Assembly (NCBI GenBank): GCA_003225295.1 | Contig: QHYZ01000062.1 | Coordinates: forward strand, 19,166 to 83,165 | Length of the DNA: 64,000 nucleotides | DNA from: Acidobacteriota bacterium | GTDB lineage: Bacteria; Acidobacteriota; Terriglobia; Acidiferrales; UBA7541 | Direction of reading: 5' to 3' | Shown here: positions 1 through 10,650 of the stretch, piece by piece | Layout: every line of letters starts with the position of its first letter | Position numbering within the stretch: position 1 is the stretch's first letter | The notes under the pieces: generated by a model | What the model was told of the DNA's origin: nothing | The model's input: only the letters and a program-made list of their open reading frames with translations | The model's database searches: none | Made by a program: the position numbers and the translations under genes

Positions 1-213
1 GCCAGGATCTGGGTGCCTCGAAAACCCAGCGCCAAATACCAGGCGCTACCCTGCTTGGGATGGGGTGAGGTCATGTGATCATATTTTGGTCAGCAGGGCA
101 GCGCACGAAGTATAGCATCGTTAGCTTCGAGAGCTCGCGATGCCCGATTCCTGGTTTTTCTTTCATTCCGGGCTAAATCCGCGGCGTTTCCCGATCAACG
201 ATCAAAAATCTGC

Positions 214-242
214 TTGACAAGTATCGATGAAAGGAATAAAAG
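214..242 (+). promoter_or_regulatory. Sigma70-type promoter of the first receptor gene
   Basis: TTGACA at 214-219 is followed after 17 bases by TAAAAG at 237-242. The -35 box lies in the phrase TGCTTGACAAG, which recurs almost unchanged upstream of the receptor at 53305 (52974-52984) and as TGCTTGACAGG before the oxidoreductase at 61397. The -10 box is poor, so activity is inferred from spacing and recurrence. I see nothing else in 1-213. Confidence 0.6.
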
Positions 243-249
243 CAGTTTA

Positions 250-267
250 ACCGTTAACGTTAACGGT
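250..267. promoter_or_regulatory. LacI-type operator palindrome
   Basis: ACCGTTAACGTTAACGGT is a perfect 18-base palindrome with a central CG, the usual form of LacI/GalR-family operators. It lies just downstream of the -10 box at 237-242 and 55 bases before the receptor start, a position suited to repression. A related site lies at 10570-10585 and a weaker one at 53019-53030. The cognate regulator is not adjacent here. Confidence 0.65.
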
Positions 268-321
268 CGGGTGGTAGTTGGGTCCGTGAGAAATCTTGTC
301 ATGGTGCAAGAGGAGTGAAAG

Positions 322-3300
322 ATGCCATCTCTCTCGTCGAAGTGTGTGGGGAGGCCTATGGTTGCCTTAAGAAAGATGTCCAATCCGCGCTATCTGCTGA
401 TTCTTGTTGTGCTTCTGGCCGGTTTGCCATTCCGCGCATCGGCCCAGGATGCCACCATCGTGGGCACCGTCACCGACCAATCGGGATCGGTTATGGCGAA
501 CGTTAAGATTACCATTACGAATGCGGAGACTAGTCTGGCACGCACGATTACCACTAACGACTCGGGCCAGTATGTCGCGGTCGATCTGCGCATTGGCCAC
601 TACAGCGTTAAGGCCGAGGCTGCGGGATTCAAAGTTGCCGAAGAGAAGGGCCTGGTGCTAAACGTTGGCGACCGAAGGCGCGTGGATTTCCAGATGGCGC
701 TGGGCGCAGCACAGGAGACGGTGACCGTCGAAGCCAACGTCGTCCATGTGCAAGCGGATTCTGGCGAGGCCAGCAACCTCATCACCGGCCAGCAGCTGTC
801 GCAGCTTTCTGTGAACGGCCGCGGCATTTACCAGCTTGCTGCTCTGACGCCGGGAGGGTCGAGTCAGATCAATGCCTCCGCACCCAACGTGCCGGTCGGT
901 GGAGATGCCGGCGTGGAGTTTAACGGCATGCGTCAAAACCACAACATCTATTTGCTCGACGGTGGCGAGGATGACGATCGCGGCGGTGCCGGCGGCATGA
1001 GCATCGCGCCATCCTTGGACGCCATCGCAGAGTTCCGTGCGCTTACTTCCAACTACAGCGCCGATTATGGTCTGTCCTCCGGGGGAACCATGACCATGGT
1101 CCTCAAGTCCGGGACGACCCAGCTGCATGGTTCGGCGTGGGAGTTCGTGCGTAACGACGCCTTGGACGCCCGCAACTTCTTCAACCCGCCTCCACAAAAA
1201 GTCGCTGAGCTGAGACAGAACGTGTTCGGCTTCAACGTTGCCGGCCCGGTCACATTCGGCAAACTGTACAATCCAAATAGGACAAAGACCTTCTTTTTCT
1301 ACAACATGGAGTGGCGCAGGTATGTCAATGGTGGCCTCACGAACCAGACGGTTCCAGATCCCGCCTCATATGGCGGTGATTTCAGCACCAATTCCACGGT
1401 GATCAATGTTCCGACTAGCGCACAAGTCACCCCGAGCGTTCTGTTTGCCAATTGCCCGGGTGGCGCTGCTCCCGCAGGAGTCGTGCAAGGATCACCGTTC
1501 CCCGGCAACAAGATTCCGTCTTGCATGATCGCTCCGAACGCGACGGCTTTGCTCAGCGCAGGAATTTTCCCCAAGAGTAATGCCCTGGATGCCAACGGAC
1601 GTCCCACGTTTATCGGTGGCAACAACTCTCCCACGAATCTGAAGGAAGAGATCGCTCGAATTGACCACAACTTCACCAGCAAGTTCTCCGTTTTCGGCCA
1701 CTATGTTGCGGAACAGGTCACGCAGAACTACGGGATCAGTCAATGGAGCGGCGCCAACGTCCCGACCGTGGGCGACACATTTGGCAATCCCTCCTATAGC
1801 GGCGTAATCCACGCGACGTACACCATCAGTCCAACACTGCTCAACGAGACCGCGTTCAACTACAACGGCAACCGCATCAACATTCTTCCTTTTGCAGGTT
1901 CTGGCTTGGCCAGCTTGGCGCTCCCCACGAGCTACGTCAGTGCGAATTCAAGACTATTCACCGGGCCAAACAACCTGAGCCGCATCCCGAATATTGATTT
2001 GAACGGCGGGATTAATTCGCATTTCGAAATCTCCAGTTGGCCGTGGCGCAACAAGGCGGACGATTACCAAATCCGCGACGACATTTCGCTGACCAAGGGA
2101 GCGCACCAGCTTAAGTTCGGGGCGAGCTGGGCGATCTACAAAAAAGTCCAGGACCTGTTCGGTACCACCCAGGGTTCCTTTAACTTTGACGGGACGTTTA
2201 CCACCCCTGCCGGTCTCAAGTCCAAGCCCGGCAATGACCTTGCCGATTTTCTGCTCGGCACTGCCAAAAGCTATTCAGAACTCGCCGTGCAAGACAAAGG
2301 CTTCTGGAACAACGTATCTTGGGCCGCGTATGTACAGGATAACTGGCGCGTGAACCGTCGGCTGACCCTCAACCTCGGCTTGCGCTGGGACGGCGTGCCA
2401 CACACGTACGAAGCAAACAACCGCATGGGTAATTTCTATCCCTCGCTCTACGACCCAGCCAAAAGGGCCATCATGCTCCCGGATGGCACGGTTAGCCCCC
2501 TCAGCCCGGGCTTAGGCACCAGCCCAAATCCGATTCTGGCAGGCGTTCAGCTGTACTTGAACGGGATCGGCATCCCCGGCCAGAACGGCGTGCCCCAAGG
2601 TCTGGTGAACAATCATTGGGCGGCCTTCGGCCCACGACTGGGATTTGCCTACGATGTGAGCGGCAACGCCAAGACGGTCGTCCGCGGCGGATTCGGCATC
2701 ATGTACGAGCGCATCCAGGGCAACGACATGTACGACGCCGGCCCCAATATCCCGTTTAGCTTGGGCGTCACGAACAACAGCGTGACATTGGCTGACCCGG
2801 GCATCTTGCTTGCGACCGGTGCGGCAGCCAGCCGGCCGATTAACCCCGCGGACCTAACTGGGCTTGCCGTGGACAATTACAAGCTTCCCGCGAGCTACCA
2901 GTACAGCGTTGGCGTACAGCACTCGCTGAATGCTAAATCTGTTCTGTCCGTTTCCTACGTGGGAAACCAGAACCGCCACCAGAACGACCGTAGCCAATAC
3001 AATCTCCCGGATCCCAGCGCGCTGCCAGCACTCATCGGCGGTGCCCAATACACCTTGGCGCCGGGCCTGACCTATCCGGGTTTCCATGCCATTCGGCTGA
3101 CGGCCAACGAGGCTAACTCGCATTACAACGCATTTCAGGTTGACCTCAACTCGCAGGTAGGCCGTGACCTTCAGCTGCGAGCCTACTACACGCTGTCGCG
3201 CACCATCGACCCGACCACTGCCGGCAACGGCGGAGGCGACCTGGGCAACGTTTCGAATCCTTATGCTGGGTGGCGACACGACGTCGGGCCGGGCGGCTAT

Positions 3301-3831
3301 GACCGCACGCACAACGTGGCATTCAACTTCATCTACGACATTCCGGTTTTCCGGAGCAGCCAGAGCCGGCTCGTGAAGACCGCTCTAGGCGGATGGCAAG
3401 TGTCGGGAATCGTGACGATGTCGTCCGGTCTGCCGATCAACATCGGACTTAGCGGCAACCAGAGCGGCAACGGCCTCCCTGCTGCCGCGAACCGGCCAAA
3501 CCTGACCGGCAGCGTCGCTTATCCACACACCGTCGCCCAGTGGTTCGATCCCACCGCGTTTACTGCTCCGGCAGTCGGTACCTTCGGTACGCTGGGCCAC
3601 AACGCCCTGCGGGGACCAGGCCGCGATAACTGGAACATGTCGCTCTTCAAGAGCTTCGTCTTCAGCGAAGCGCGCGGCAGTCGCCTGGAGTTCCGCGCGG
3701 AAAGCTTTAACACCTGGAACCACACCCAATTCCACGACGTCAGCACCAACCTCGGCGACAGTAAATTTGGCCAGGTCACTTCTGCCTTCGAACCTCGAAT
3801 CTTCCAGCTGGGGATGAAGATCGTCTTCTAG
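322..3831 (+). CDS. TonB-dependent receptor with carboxypeptidase-regulatory-like N-terminus (Oar/SusC-like)
   Basis: A 1,169-residue outer-membrane transporter. Residues 1-41 are a signal peptide ending in RASAQ. About 43-125 form a carboxypeptidase-regulatory/Ig-like domain (TIVGTVTDQSGSV). The plug follows, with NIYLLDGG and GGTMTMVLKSGT, then a barrel of about 900 residues ending in the aromatic FQLGMKIVF, which fits a BAM recognition signal. The start at 322 has AGGAG seven bases upstream; in-frame ATGs at 358 and 376 are alternatives. A strong terminator follows the gene, then two secreted TPR genes. The LacI-like palindrome upstream suggests sugar-responsive control. The substrate cannot be read from the sequence. 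No SusD gene is adjacent. Confidence 0.9.
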   Translation: MPSLSSKCVGRPMVALRKMSNPRYLLILVVLLAGLPFRASAQDATIVGTVTDQSGSVMANVKITITNAETSLARTITTNDSGQYVAVDLRIGHYSVKAEAAGFKVAEEKGLVLNVGDRRRVDFQMALGAAQETVTVEANVVHVQADSGEASNLITGQQLSQLSVNGRGIYQLAALTPGGSSQINASAPNVPVGGDAGVEFNGMRQNHNIYLLDGGEDDDRGGAGGMSIAPSLDAIAEFRALTSNYSADYGLSSGGTMTMVLKSGTTQLHGSAWEFVRNDALDARNFFNPPPQKVAELRQNVFGFNVAGPVTFGKLYNPNRTKTFFFYNMEWRRYVNGGLTNQTVPDPASYGGDFSTNSTVINVPTSAQVTPSVLFANCPGGAAPAGVVQGSPFPGNKIPSCMIAPNATALLSAGIFPKSNALDANGRPTFIGGNNSPTNLKEEIARIDHNFTSKFSVFGHYVAEQVTQNYGISQWSGANVPTVGDTFGNPSYSGVIHATYTISPTLLNETAFNYNGNRINILPFAGSGLASLALPTSYVSANSRLFTGPNNLSRIPNIDLNGGINSHFEISSWPWRNKADDYQIRDDISLTKGAHQLKFGASWAIYKKVQDLFGTTQGSFNFDGTFTTPAGLKSKPGNDLADFLLGTAKSYSELAVQDKGFWNNVSWAAYVQDNWRVNRRLTLNLGLRWDGVPHTYEANNRMGNFYPSLYDPAKRAIMLPDGTVSPLSPGLGTSPNPILAGVQLYLNGIGIPGQNGVPQGLVNNHWAAFGPRLGFAYDVSGNAKTVVRGGFGIMYERIQGNDMYDAGPNIPFSLGVTNNSVTLADPGILLATGAAASRPINPADLTGLAVDNYKLPASYQYSVGVQHSLNAKSVLSVSYVGNQNRHQNDRSQYNLPDPSALPALIGGAQYTLAPGLTYPGFHAIRLTANEANSHYNAFQVDLNSQVGRDLQLRAYYTLSRTIDPTTAGNGGGDLGNVSNPYAGWRHDVGPGGYDRTHNVAFNFIYDIPVFRSSQSRLVKTALGGWQVSGIVTMSSGLPINIGLSGNQSGNGLPAAANRPNLTGSVAYPHTVAQWFDPTAFTAPAVGTFGTLGHNALRGPGRDNWNMSLFKSFVFSEARGSRLEFRAESFNTWNHTQFHDVSTNLGDSKFGQVTSAFEPRIFQLGMKIVF

Positions 3832-3856
3832 AAACAACGCCGCAGGATTGCACCTT

Positions 3857-3894
3857 GCCCCGCTGGTACGCTGTGCCAGCGGGGCATTTGTTTT
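3857..3894 (+). terminator. Rho-independent terminator after the first receptor gene
   Basis: A 10-bp perfect stem (GCCCCGCTGG at 3857-3866, CCAGCGGGGC at 3876-3885) with a nine-base loop is followed by the T-rich ATTTGTTTT. It separates the receptor from the downstream TPR gene, so readthrough may set their relative expression. Confidence 0.85.
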
Positions 3895-4198
3895 GTCCCA
3901 TTTTATTTGCGGCAAGTTCCGCGAAACTTCTAACCCGCTCACTTGCAACTCCTAGGCAGCTTTTATTTGCACCAAGGAGACGGCGCTCTTATCCTGAGGC
4001 AATCCGATGAGCATGGCGGAAGGATCCTGAGGGTGTCCTGCAACAGTAGCGTAAGGGTCGAGCGTTTCATCGAACATTTTCGCGCCACATATCCCGCCGC
4101 ACGGTGCTGCACACCACGCAGGGGCTGGTCAGGAATCGAGACTAATTGTTCTCCGACCAGCAGCGTCGGGTTACCATATCACTAGCCGTGATTCGCTT
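3895..4198. other. Intergenic stretch without a recognised gene
   Basis: About 300 bases between the terminator and the TPR gene. A possible 80-codon frame at 3943-4185 has no signal peptide, no convincing ribosome site and no recognisable motif. I see no palindrome or clear promoter. Confidence 0.4.
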
Positions 4199-5335
4199 AT
4201 GACCGACTGGAGACGTCGACTGCTGGCCATCGCGCTGTGCTGGCCGGCGAATGCGGGCGCGCAAGCGTCCAGCCCCTCCGAGGCGCTGACCCTCGAACAA
4301 AAGGGAGACCTCGAACATGCGGCGCGGGTTTGGCAAGCCGTCACGGAGCAAAATCCCCGCGACGCCGGGGCATTTGCGAGTCTGGGAGTGGTCCTTTCGA
4401 AGGAACAGAAGTATCCGGAGGCGGCTTCAGCTTATAAAAAGGCTCTCGCCCTGAATCCAAGACTGCCGGGAATCCAGTTGAATCTGGGCTTGGCGGAGTT
4501 CAAGCAGGGGCGATTCGAAGCAGCCGTGGCTCCGCTCTGTGCCGCTTTAGCGGTGGATCCAAATAACATGCAGGCGCGTACTCTGCTGGGCTTGAGCTAC
4601 TACGGAACGAAGCGATTTGCCGAGGCATCGAAGCATCTCGAATTGGCCGCCAATTCTGATCCGGCAAATACCGAGCTGCGCCAGGTGTTGGCGCAGAGCT
4701 GCTTGTGGGCGAAGAAATATTCCTGCGCCTTGGACCAGTTCCGCCAAATCCTCGAACAGAATCCCGATTCCGCCGCTGCTCATGTGCTGACGGGAGAGGC
4801 TCTGGACGGTCTGGGTAGAACTCCCGAAGCCATCGTCGAGTTCCAGGCTGCCGCGAAGGCTGCGCCAGCGGAAGCCAACGTAAATTTTGGACTCGGCTAT
4901 CTGTACTGGAAGCTGCTTCAATATGATGACGCAAAACCCGCGTTCGAGAGCGCGTTATCGGTCGATCCTGAGCACGCCCAGGCGCTGGCCTATCTTGGCG
5001 ACATCGAATTGAAAAGGAACGACTTGGAGAGGGCCGTTACCTTGCTGAAAAAAGCTGTCCAGCTGAAGGACGACATGCGCATCGCCTATGCTGACTTGGG
5101 AGCTATCTACAGGGAGCAGAAGCATTATAAGGATGCACTCGCGGCGCTCCAGCGAGCCGTGAAACTAGATCCCGCGCAGCCCGACACACACTTTCAACTG
5201 GGGCGATTGTATCAAGCCATGGGCAACAGGGCGGCCGCCCAGCAGGAATTCTCCAAAGTTCGCGAACTCCACAAGAAGGCGGACGACGATCTCCTTGAGA
5301 AGATGTCGGGCTCGCCTCCACCCATACAACCCTAA
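4199..5335 (+). CDS. Secreted TPR-repeat protein
   Basis: A 378-residue protein with a short signal peptide (about 1-22, ending NAGAQ) followed by roughly nine consecutive tetratricopeptide repeats over residues 28-365. Typical repeat signatures are visible: ALALNPRLPGIQLNLG, DPEHAQALAYLGDIEL and KLDPAQPDTHFQLGRLY. There is no catalytic domain; TPR arrays bind proteins or glycans as superhelical scaffolds. It follows the receptor at 322 after a terminator and precedes a second secreted TPR gene by 104 bases. The start lacks a clear Shine-Dalgarno sequence, but this ATG gives the complete leader. The role as an accessory of the receptor is inference. Confidence 0.85.
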   Translation: MTDWRRRLLAIALCWPANAGAQASSPSEALTLEQKGDLEHAARVWQAVTEQNPRDAGAFASLGVVLSKEQKYPEAASAYKKALALNPRLPGIQLNLGLAEFKQGRFEAAVAPLCAALAVDPNNMQARTLLGLSYYGTKRFAEASKHLELAANSDPANTELRQVLAQSCLWAKKYSCALDQFRQILEQNPDSAAAHVLTGEALDGLGRTPEAIVEFQAAAKAAPAEANVNFGLGYLYWKLLQYDDAKPAFESALSVDPEHAQALAYLGDIELKRNDLERAVTLLKKAVQLKDDMRIAYADLGAIYREQKHYKDALAALQRAVKLDPAQPDTHFQLGRLYQAMGNRAAAQQEFSKVRELHKKADDDLLEKMSGSPPPIQP

Positions 5336-5439
5336 CTTCCTCATTTCCTTGCTTCCAGCATGGCTTTCCGGAGCGCCTCGTAGTTCTTGACGCACCCAAC
5401 GCGCGGGACTACTCTTCCAGCAGATCTTCACGAGCGTTT

Positions 5440-6462
5440 ATGTGCCTTCCCAAGCTACACGCGCCGCTTCGGATCGTGCGGTTCCTGCTACCTATAGTTC
5501 CCTGCCTTTTCTTGCCTGCTCCGCCAGCCCTATGCCAGGACAGCGCGAGTGAAGGAACCGTTTTCCGGGGAGACAAAGCAGAAATCTCGGTGACCGTGCG
5601 CGACAGTTCCGGAGAGCCCATCTCCGCGCCCGCGAGCGTGAAGGTTTACAAGGAAGGGATGCCCACCGATCGCAAGGAAGCGTCACACGGACGCGCATTC
5701 TTCATTCTGCGAAGTCTAGGGGATTATACCGTGGTCGTGGATGCAACCGGTTACAAGAGCGCCCAAAAGGAAGTGTCGGTACCCGTCAGCGTGAGGGCCG
5801 AAGTGGACGTCTATGTGCAAAAGGAATCGGCTACGGAAGATAACACGGGTATCCCTGGTAAGCCGCTGCTCGCGCCGAAGGCAAAAGAAGCTCTAGACAA
5901 AGGATTGCAAGCGCTAAACGCGAACAAAATGGCGGAGGCACAGAGGTTCGTGGGCGAAGCGATGACGCTCGCCCCCGGGCACCCGGACGTGCTCTTTGTA
6001 CAAGGGGTGCTGTACCTCAGCCTGCGCGATTGGACGCAAGCACAAAGCGTTCTTGAAAAGGCTACGCAGATGGATCCAAGTAATGCGCGGGCTTTGGCCG
6101 CACTGGGAATGACCCTCACCAACCAGAAGAAATACCAGGCAGCCATCGCACCGCTCGAGAAATCGCTGCAGATGGACCCTGGCGGGTGGGAGACTCATTG
6201 GGAGTTGGCCAAAGCCTATTACTATCAAGAACGATATGGCCAAGCGCTGAAGGCGTCCGAGCAAGCGCTCGCTGAGTCAAACGGCAAGGCGCCCCAAATC
6301 GAGCTTCTTGTCGCGCAGTCGCTCACGGCGGTGGGGCGGTACGAGGATTCGGCCGAGGCTCTGCGTCAGTTCTTGAAGAGCCACGGCGATCGCCCTGAAG
6401 CCATGACCGCGAGGCGCTGGCTGGAGGGCTTAGCGAAGAACGGAAAAATTCGCCAAGACTAG
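5440..6462 (+). CDS. Secreted protein with carboxypeptidase-regulatory-like domain and TPR repeats
   Basis: A 340-residue protein with a signal peptide (about 1-32, ending PALCQ). An Ig-like carboxypeptidase-regulatory domain covers about 40-125 (AEISVTVRDSSGEPIS to TGYKSAQKEVSVPV). Four to five TPRs follow at about 150-325 (MDPSNARALAALGMTLTNQKKY, a classic repeat core). The combination resembles the protein at 40103, which also joins this beta domain to TPRs. It is probably extracytoplasmic. The gene is convergent with the alpha-glucuronidase gene, 86 bases away. Its function is unknown. Confidence 0.85.
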   Translation: MCLPKLHAPLRIVRFLLPIVPCLFLPAPPALCQDSASEGTVFRGDKAEISVTVRDSSGEPISAPASVKVYKEGMPTDRKEASHGRAFFILRSLGDYTVVVDATGYKSAQKEVSVPVSVRAEVDVYVQKESATEDNTGIPGKPLLAPKAKEALDKGLQALNANKMAEAQRFVGEAMTLAPGHPDVLFVQGVLYLSLRDWTQAQSVLEKATQMDPSNARALAALGMTLTNQKKYQAAIAPLEKSLQMDPGGWETHWELAKAYYYQERYGQALKASEQALAESNGKAPQIELLVAQSLTAVGRYEDSAEALRQFLKSHGDRPEAMTARRWLEGLAKNGKIRQD

Positions 6463-6548
6463 AATCTGTCTTTGGCGTGGCATCCGCTGGACGACCTACC
6501 TTCTGCTCCGAAGAAGAGTGGACAGAAGACTTTGCGATTGGTTCGAGC

Positions 6549-9077
6549 TCATTCCCTGGAGGCGTGAATCTCGACATAGTCGAGTGGCGCATGCTCTTCT
6601 CTGTCCGGAATCCCCACAATGCGAATGTCGTCCCCCGGGCGCAGCGCCAATCCAGGAATGTGCCGTCGCTTCGAAGAATCACCTCCAATTTTTGTGGCCG
6701 GGAGGGTGTCGTTGGCCATCCATTCATCCACTACCTGATCGCCCACCACGACCCGAAAATCTGAGTTGCCATTGTTCTGATCGAAGTACACGACGTCTAT
6801 GTCGTACCACCCGGCGTCGCCTTCAAACCGCAAGGAAGCCGTACATCCGAGTGGCTGCGCGCATTCGACCGCTTGGCCGCCGGAAGCATTTTCTCGCGGG
6901 ACGACATCCACGGCCGAGTAGCCTTGAAGCCGCATGGCTTCAGCTTCGATGCGATCAGGATAAATACCCACACGGCGCTGCTCATCAGGTATGCCGGACA
7001 TGCCAAAGAACCAGTTACAGACGGCATCCCGCCAGACGATGGCGTGTCCCGCTTGATATTCAAGTCGTGTCAAAACGTCAGAGTAACGCTGCTCATCTAT
7101 GCGGCCGCTGAGCGATTCCCATTGATGGACGTACTGCGCGGCGCGTTCCGCACCTTCGTAATGGGAGTCGTAAATGTGCTGGATCACGGTTTTGCCGGAC
7201 TTCAGCACGCGCGTGTAAGGAACATGGTGGAAGAAAAGGAGCAACTCGTCCGGAGTGGATTCCGAAGACTCATACAGCTTGGCTACAGGCGGAGGATATT
7301 GCCCGACATAGCCCGTGCCGGTGGCCACGGTGCGATCCATCCCCACCCCCTCATGGTCAGCGCGGTGCCACTGGCCCCAGCCGTTGTGCTCGGACGATTC
7401 CACTCCGGGGCCGTAGTGACTTCCGAGAATGTCCGTCAATGTTTGAGCCCCCAGCGGACCCGTGTAGCTCTCATAGACCTTCCACGAATTGACTTGCATG
7501 TCGGCAATGGTGCTTAACAGGGCCGGATCGTTTCCAAAGGTCAGCCGTGTCCATTCTTCGGCGATGGTTCTCGGACTTAGATCGGGATTCCACGCCAGGC
7601 GGCCAAACCCATAGAGATTTGCCATCGCCAGCGGGTGACCGAGCCAACTCGCATCGCTACCGACATTTGCCACGCCGACGAATCCGCCCATCGGACGACG
7701 AAACGTCTTGCCGGAGGCCAGGTCCTTTACCATTGCCCCGTCCCCGTTCAGATGCAGGTCGAAGTCCAGCACTTCTTTCCACATAGACGGGAGGAAACAT
7801 AAATGTCGTTGCTGGCCGGTGTATTCCTGTGAGATTTGCAGCTCCATCGCCACGTTCGTGCCTGGCAATCCGGCAAAGAGCGGAGAAACAGGTTCGCGGA
7901 CCTGAAAGTCAATGGGCCCGTTTTTGATTTGGACAACGACGTTGTCATCGAATTTGCCGTCTAGCGGATGGAATATATCGTAGGCGGCTCGCGCGCGATC
8001 ACTCCTAGGATCTTGCCAGTTGAGATGATGGTCGTATACAAAGGCCCGGTAGAAAACGATGCCCCCGTGGGGTTGGAGCGCGCGGGCGATCACGTTGGCG
8101 GCGTCCGCCGGTGTTCTGCCATAGGCGGACGGGCCAGGCCGACCTTCAGAGTCCGCCTTGACAACAAATCCCCCGAAGTCCGGAATCCAACGATAGATCG
8201 CGTCTACTTTCTTGCGCCACCATTGCCCGAGACGAGGATCAAGCGGATCAAAAGTATCCAGCCCTCCAACGACCTTGGGAGCGCTCAAATCAATAGCTAC
8301 GGCCATCCGAATACCCCATTCGCGGAAGGTGTCAGCGATGCGAGCAAGTTGCGGCAGAAAATCTTCTTCAAGAAAGTGCGGATTCGCGTTGACATTATTG
8401 ACGGAGCAGCCGTTGATCCCAATGGAAGCGAGCAAGCGTGCGTACTCGCGGACGCGCGTCAGATCGGTGCGCACCTTCCCGTTGTCGAAAAAGATGGAGC
8501 GTCCGCCGTATCCTCGCTCGATTCCACCATCGATGTTGTCCCACTGGTCCACCCAGCGTAGCCGAGCGTAGGGCTCTTGGATTTCGTCAAGGGGGGTGAC
8601 CTCCGTACTTTGAGCAATCTTGCTCAATAGCGCGAACACCCCATACAGGACGCCACGATCAGTCATTGCCGTAACGATAAGACACCCCATTCCTCGTACT
8701 TGTCCGGAGGTCAGCCAAAAACCTTCTGCACTCAAGGGATGGGGGGCGTGAAATCCTGGGACCACCGCCTGAATCGATGCCAACGTACCCAAAACAATGG
8801 CCTTCTCCCGAGGCGGGCCCTTCCCGGTGCGCAGCGTCTTTCCCAGCATGCCCTTAACGCCGCGAATGAGCTCCCCTTGCGCGGTGCCCAGCGTCGAAGA
8901 ATCTCCCAGCACAACTACGGCCGCGGGAAGCGACGCGTATTTTCCCCGCGCCATCTCCCCGATTGACGCGTACCGCAGCCAGGCATCGTGGCTCGATTCA
9001 CCAAGCGTGGGATTCGTATAGGCGACTGCGAATATCACACCAGCCGAAACCAGCACGCGTAACTTCGGTGTTTTCAT
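6549..9077 (-). CDS. aguA: Alpha-glucuronidase, glycoside hydrolase family 67
   Basis: An 842-residue protein matching GH67 along its length. It removes (4-O-methyl)glucuronic acid from the non-reducing end of xylo-oligosaccharides. The general acid lies in [10 protein letters not shown] (Glu311), and the catalytic carboxylate pair in [11 protein letters not shown] (Asp390 and Glu395). These correspond to the Glu/Asp/Glu set of characterised GH67 enzymes. The conserved [11 protein letters not shown] and [11 protein letters not shown] segments are also present. Residues 1-26 look like a signal peptide, implying a periplasmic enzyme. The start overlaps the stop of xylA by four bases (ATGA), so the genes are translationally coupled. 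The C-terminal 100 residues look like an appended beta-sandwich. Confidence 0.93.
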   Translation of the reverse strand: MKTPKLRVLVSAGVIFAVAYTNPTLGESSHDAWLRYASIGEMARGKYASLPAAVVVLGDSSTLGTAQGELIRGVKGMLGKTLRTGKGPPREKAIVLGTLASIQAVVPGFHAPHPLSAEGFWLTSGQVRGMGCLIVTAMTDRGVLYGVFALLSKIAQSTEVTPLDEIQEPYARLRWVDQWDNIDGGIERGYGGRSIFFDNGKVRTDLTRVREYARLLASIGINGCSVNNVNANPHFLEEDFLPQLARIADTFREWGIRMAVAIDLSAPKVVGGLDTFDPLDPRLGQWWRKKVDAIYRWIPDFGGFVVKADSEGRPGPSAYGRTPADAANVIARALQPHGGIVFYRAFVYDHHLNWQDPRSDRARAAYDIFHPLDGKFDDNVVVQIKNGPIDFQVREPVSPLFAGLPGTNVAMELQISQEYTGQQRHLCFLPSMWKEVLDFDLHLNGDGAMVKDLASGKTFRRPMGGFVGVANVGSDASWLGHPLAMANLYGFGRLAWNPDLSPRTIAEEWTRLTFGNDPALLSTIADMQVNSWKVYESYTGPLGAQTLTDILGSHYGPGVESSEHNGWGQWHRADHEGVGMDRTVATGTGYVGQYPPPVAKLYESSESTPDELLLFFHHVPYTRVLKSGKTVIQHIYDSHYEGAERAAQYVHQWESLSGRIDEQRYSDVLTRLEYQAGHAIVWRDAVCNWFFGMSGIPDEQRRVGIYPDRIEAEAMRLQGYSAVDVVPRENASGGQAVECAQPLGCTASLRFEGDAGWYDIDVVYFDQNNGNSDFRVVVGDQVVDEWMANDTLPATKIGGDSSKRRHIPGLALRPGDDIRIVGIPDREEHAPLDYVEIHASRE

Positions 9078-10246
9078 CGCAGGCCAGCGAGAAGATCGAC
9101 CGTGAGTTGGTCCAAGCGCTCGTAGGGCAAGCGTTTCTTACTGATCGCATCCTTGTCGAAAACATGGGCCAGCAGTCTTGTCGCGCTCTCTGTCGAATAC
9201 GGACCTGCCTGGAAAGAGCCATTGCCCCCACCGGAGATCTCCTGGAGGATGGCATGAATCTCTTTGTCTCGGTTCCAACACGCAGCTTTCTCTTTCAGGA
9301 TCAGATAGGTGCGCATGCAGCCACGCGCAAAGTCCTTCACCCCGCAGTAATCCTCGGTGCGATAGGCATGCGCATCAAAATGACGCGGTCCGTCGTACCC
9401 GACGTCTTCCAAGAATTTTACCAGCCAGAACGAGGACTTGAAGTTCGCGGAACCAAAGCGCAAGTCCTGATCGAAACGCCCCGGCATTTGATCGTTGAGG
9501 TCGATGTGAAAAAGTTTTCCAGCTTCCCAGGCTTGCGCGACTCCGTGCATGGAATTCAAGCCCGCCATTTGCTCGTGAGCGACCTCCGGATTGACGCCCA
9601 CGATCTCGGGATGATCGAGCGTGGGAATGAAGCCGAGGTAGTGGCCGGTGGTGGCCATGTAGATATCCCCGCGGGGCTCATTGGGTTTGGCTTCCAGCGC
9701 GAACCTGAACCCGTACTTTTGGTCAATGTTGTACTCGCAAAGATAGTTGACCGCGTGGCGGAGGCGCTTTACGGCCTCGTCCGCACGACGGCAGGCGTCG
9801 GTTTCGACACCCTCACGGCCGCCCCACAACACAAAAATCCTTGCGCCTAACTCCGCCCCGAGGTCCATGGCCCGCATGGTTTTTTGCAAGGCGTAGGCGC
9901 GCACCTCCGGATCGTTGGCGGTAAAAGCACCGTCACGAAAAACGGGGTGAAAGAACAGCGAAACGGTGGCCATCGGAACGACCAGTCCGTTTTCGGCGCA
10001 GGCTCTTTTGAACTCTCGCACGATCGCGTCGCGCTCCCGAGGAGTGGCGTCGATTGGTACCAAGTCATTGTCATGAAGATTGACGCCCCAGGCTCCCACT
10101 TCGCCGAGGGTCCTAACGATTTCGATGGGAGAAATGACCGGACGAACGAAATCGCCGAACGGATCGCGGCCCCGGTTCCCCAGCGTCCAGAGCCCGAAAG
10201 AGAACTTGTGTTCGGCTTGTGGTTCGTACTGTTCATTGTTCTTCAT
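9074..10246 (-). CDS. xylA: Xylose isomerase
   Basis: A 390-residue class I (Actinoplanes-type) xylose isomerase, interconverting D-xylose and D-xylulose in the cytoplasm. Active-site segments are intact: NLHDNDLVP (catalytic His58 and Asp61), [10 protein letters not shown] (metal Glu and Lys), [13 protein letters not shown] (Glu and His), HIDLNDQ (two Asp) and FDAHAYR. The start has AGGGAG eight bases upstream. It is the first gene of a two-gene operon with aguA. No xylulokinase gene is in the window, so the pathway must be completed elsewhere. The LacI-type regulator at 11014 is divergent, about 770 bases away. Confidence 0.95.
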   Translation of the reverse strand: MKNNEQYEPQAEHKFSFGLWTLGNRGRDPFGDFVRPVISPIEIVRTLGEVGAWGVNLHDNDLVPIDATPRERDAIVREFKRACAENGLVVPMATVSLFFHPVFRDGAFTANDPEVRAYALQKTMRAMDLGAELGARIFVLWGGREGVETDACRRADEAVKRLRHAVNYLCEYNIDQKYGFRFALEAKPNEPRGDIYMATTGHYLGFIPTLDHPEIVGVNPEVAHEQMAGLNSMHGVAQAWEAGKLFHIDLNDQMPGRFDQDLRFGSANFKSSFWLVKFLEDVGYDGPRHFDAHAYRTEDYCGVKDFARGCMRTYLILKEKAACWNRDKEIHAILQEISGGGNGSFQAGPYSTESATRLLAHVFDKDAISKKRLPYERLDQLTVDLLAGLR

Positions 10247-10569
10247 GGACTTCTCCCTGGCATCAAGAGGGATGCCTCGATGACCTGAAAATGGATTTCA
10301 TCGCCAGCTAGCGGCGGAGGCCAAGACTCGTTGGTCGCTCCATGATCAAGTAACGCATGCCGTCAGTGCCAACATTGTTTTCGAGACCGTAGTTTTGCAT
10401 AGATTTCAGGCGCGTTATTACGGTCTCCAAACGTTAGCACCGGGAAGCGCAACTGAAGGTAGCACCAGGACGAATGAAGAGACCGCAGGACCACAGACCT
10501 GCCTAACCATGGCAACACAAAAGTGTCCTCGGTGCGACCAGAACGGAGCGAAAGGAAACGGAAATGATC

Positions 10570-10600
10570 TTAACGTGTACGTTAACGGCAGTGTTATAGT
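10570..10600. promoter_or_regulatory. LacI-like operator overlapping a promoter
   Basis: TTAACG at 10570-10575 and CGTTAA at 10580-10585 form an inverted repeat around TGTA, resembling the palindrome at 250-267. A -10-like TATAGT lies at 10595-10600, and its expected -35 position falls inside the inverted repeat. A bound LacI protein would therefore block it. The promoter faces the degenerate frame at 10651 and the regulator at 11014. The rest of 10247-10650 holds nothing I can support. Confidence 0.5.
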
Positions 10601-10650
10601 ACCACACGCTTTTCGAATTGCAAGGATTCCTACTCCTTCTGGAGGCGGCC

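Noticed and set aside
3943..4185. 80-codon frame between receptor terminator and TPR gene
   Set aside because: No ribosome site, leader, domain or codon bias to support it.
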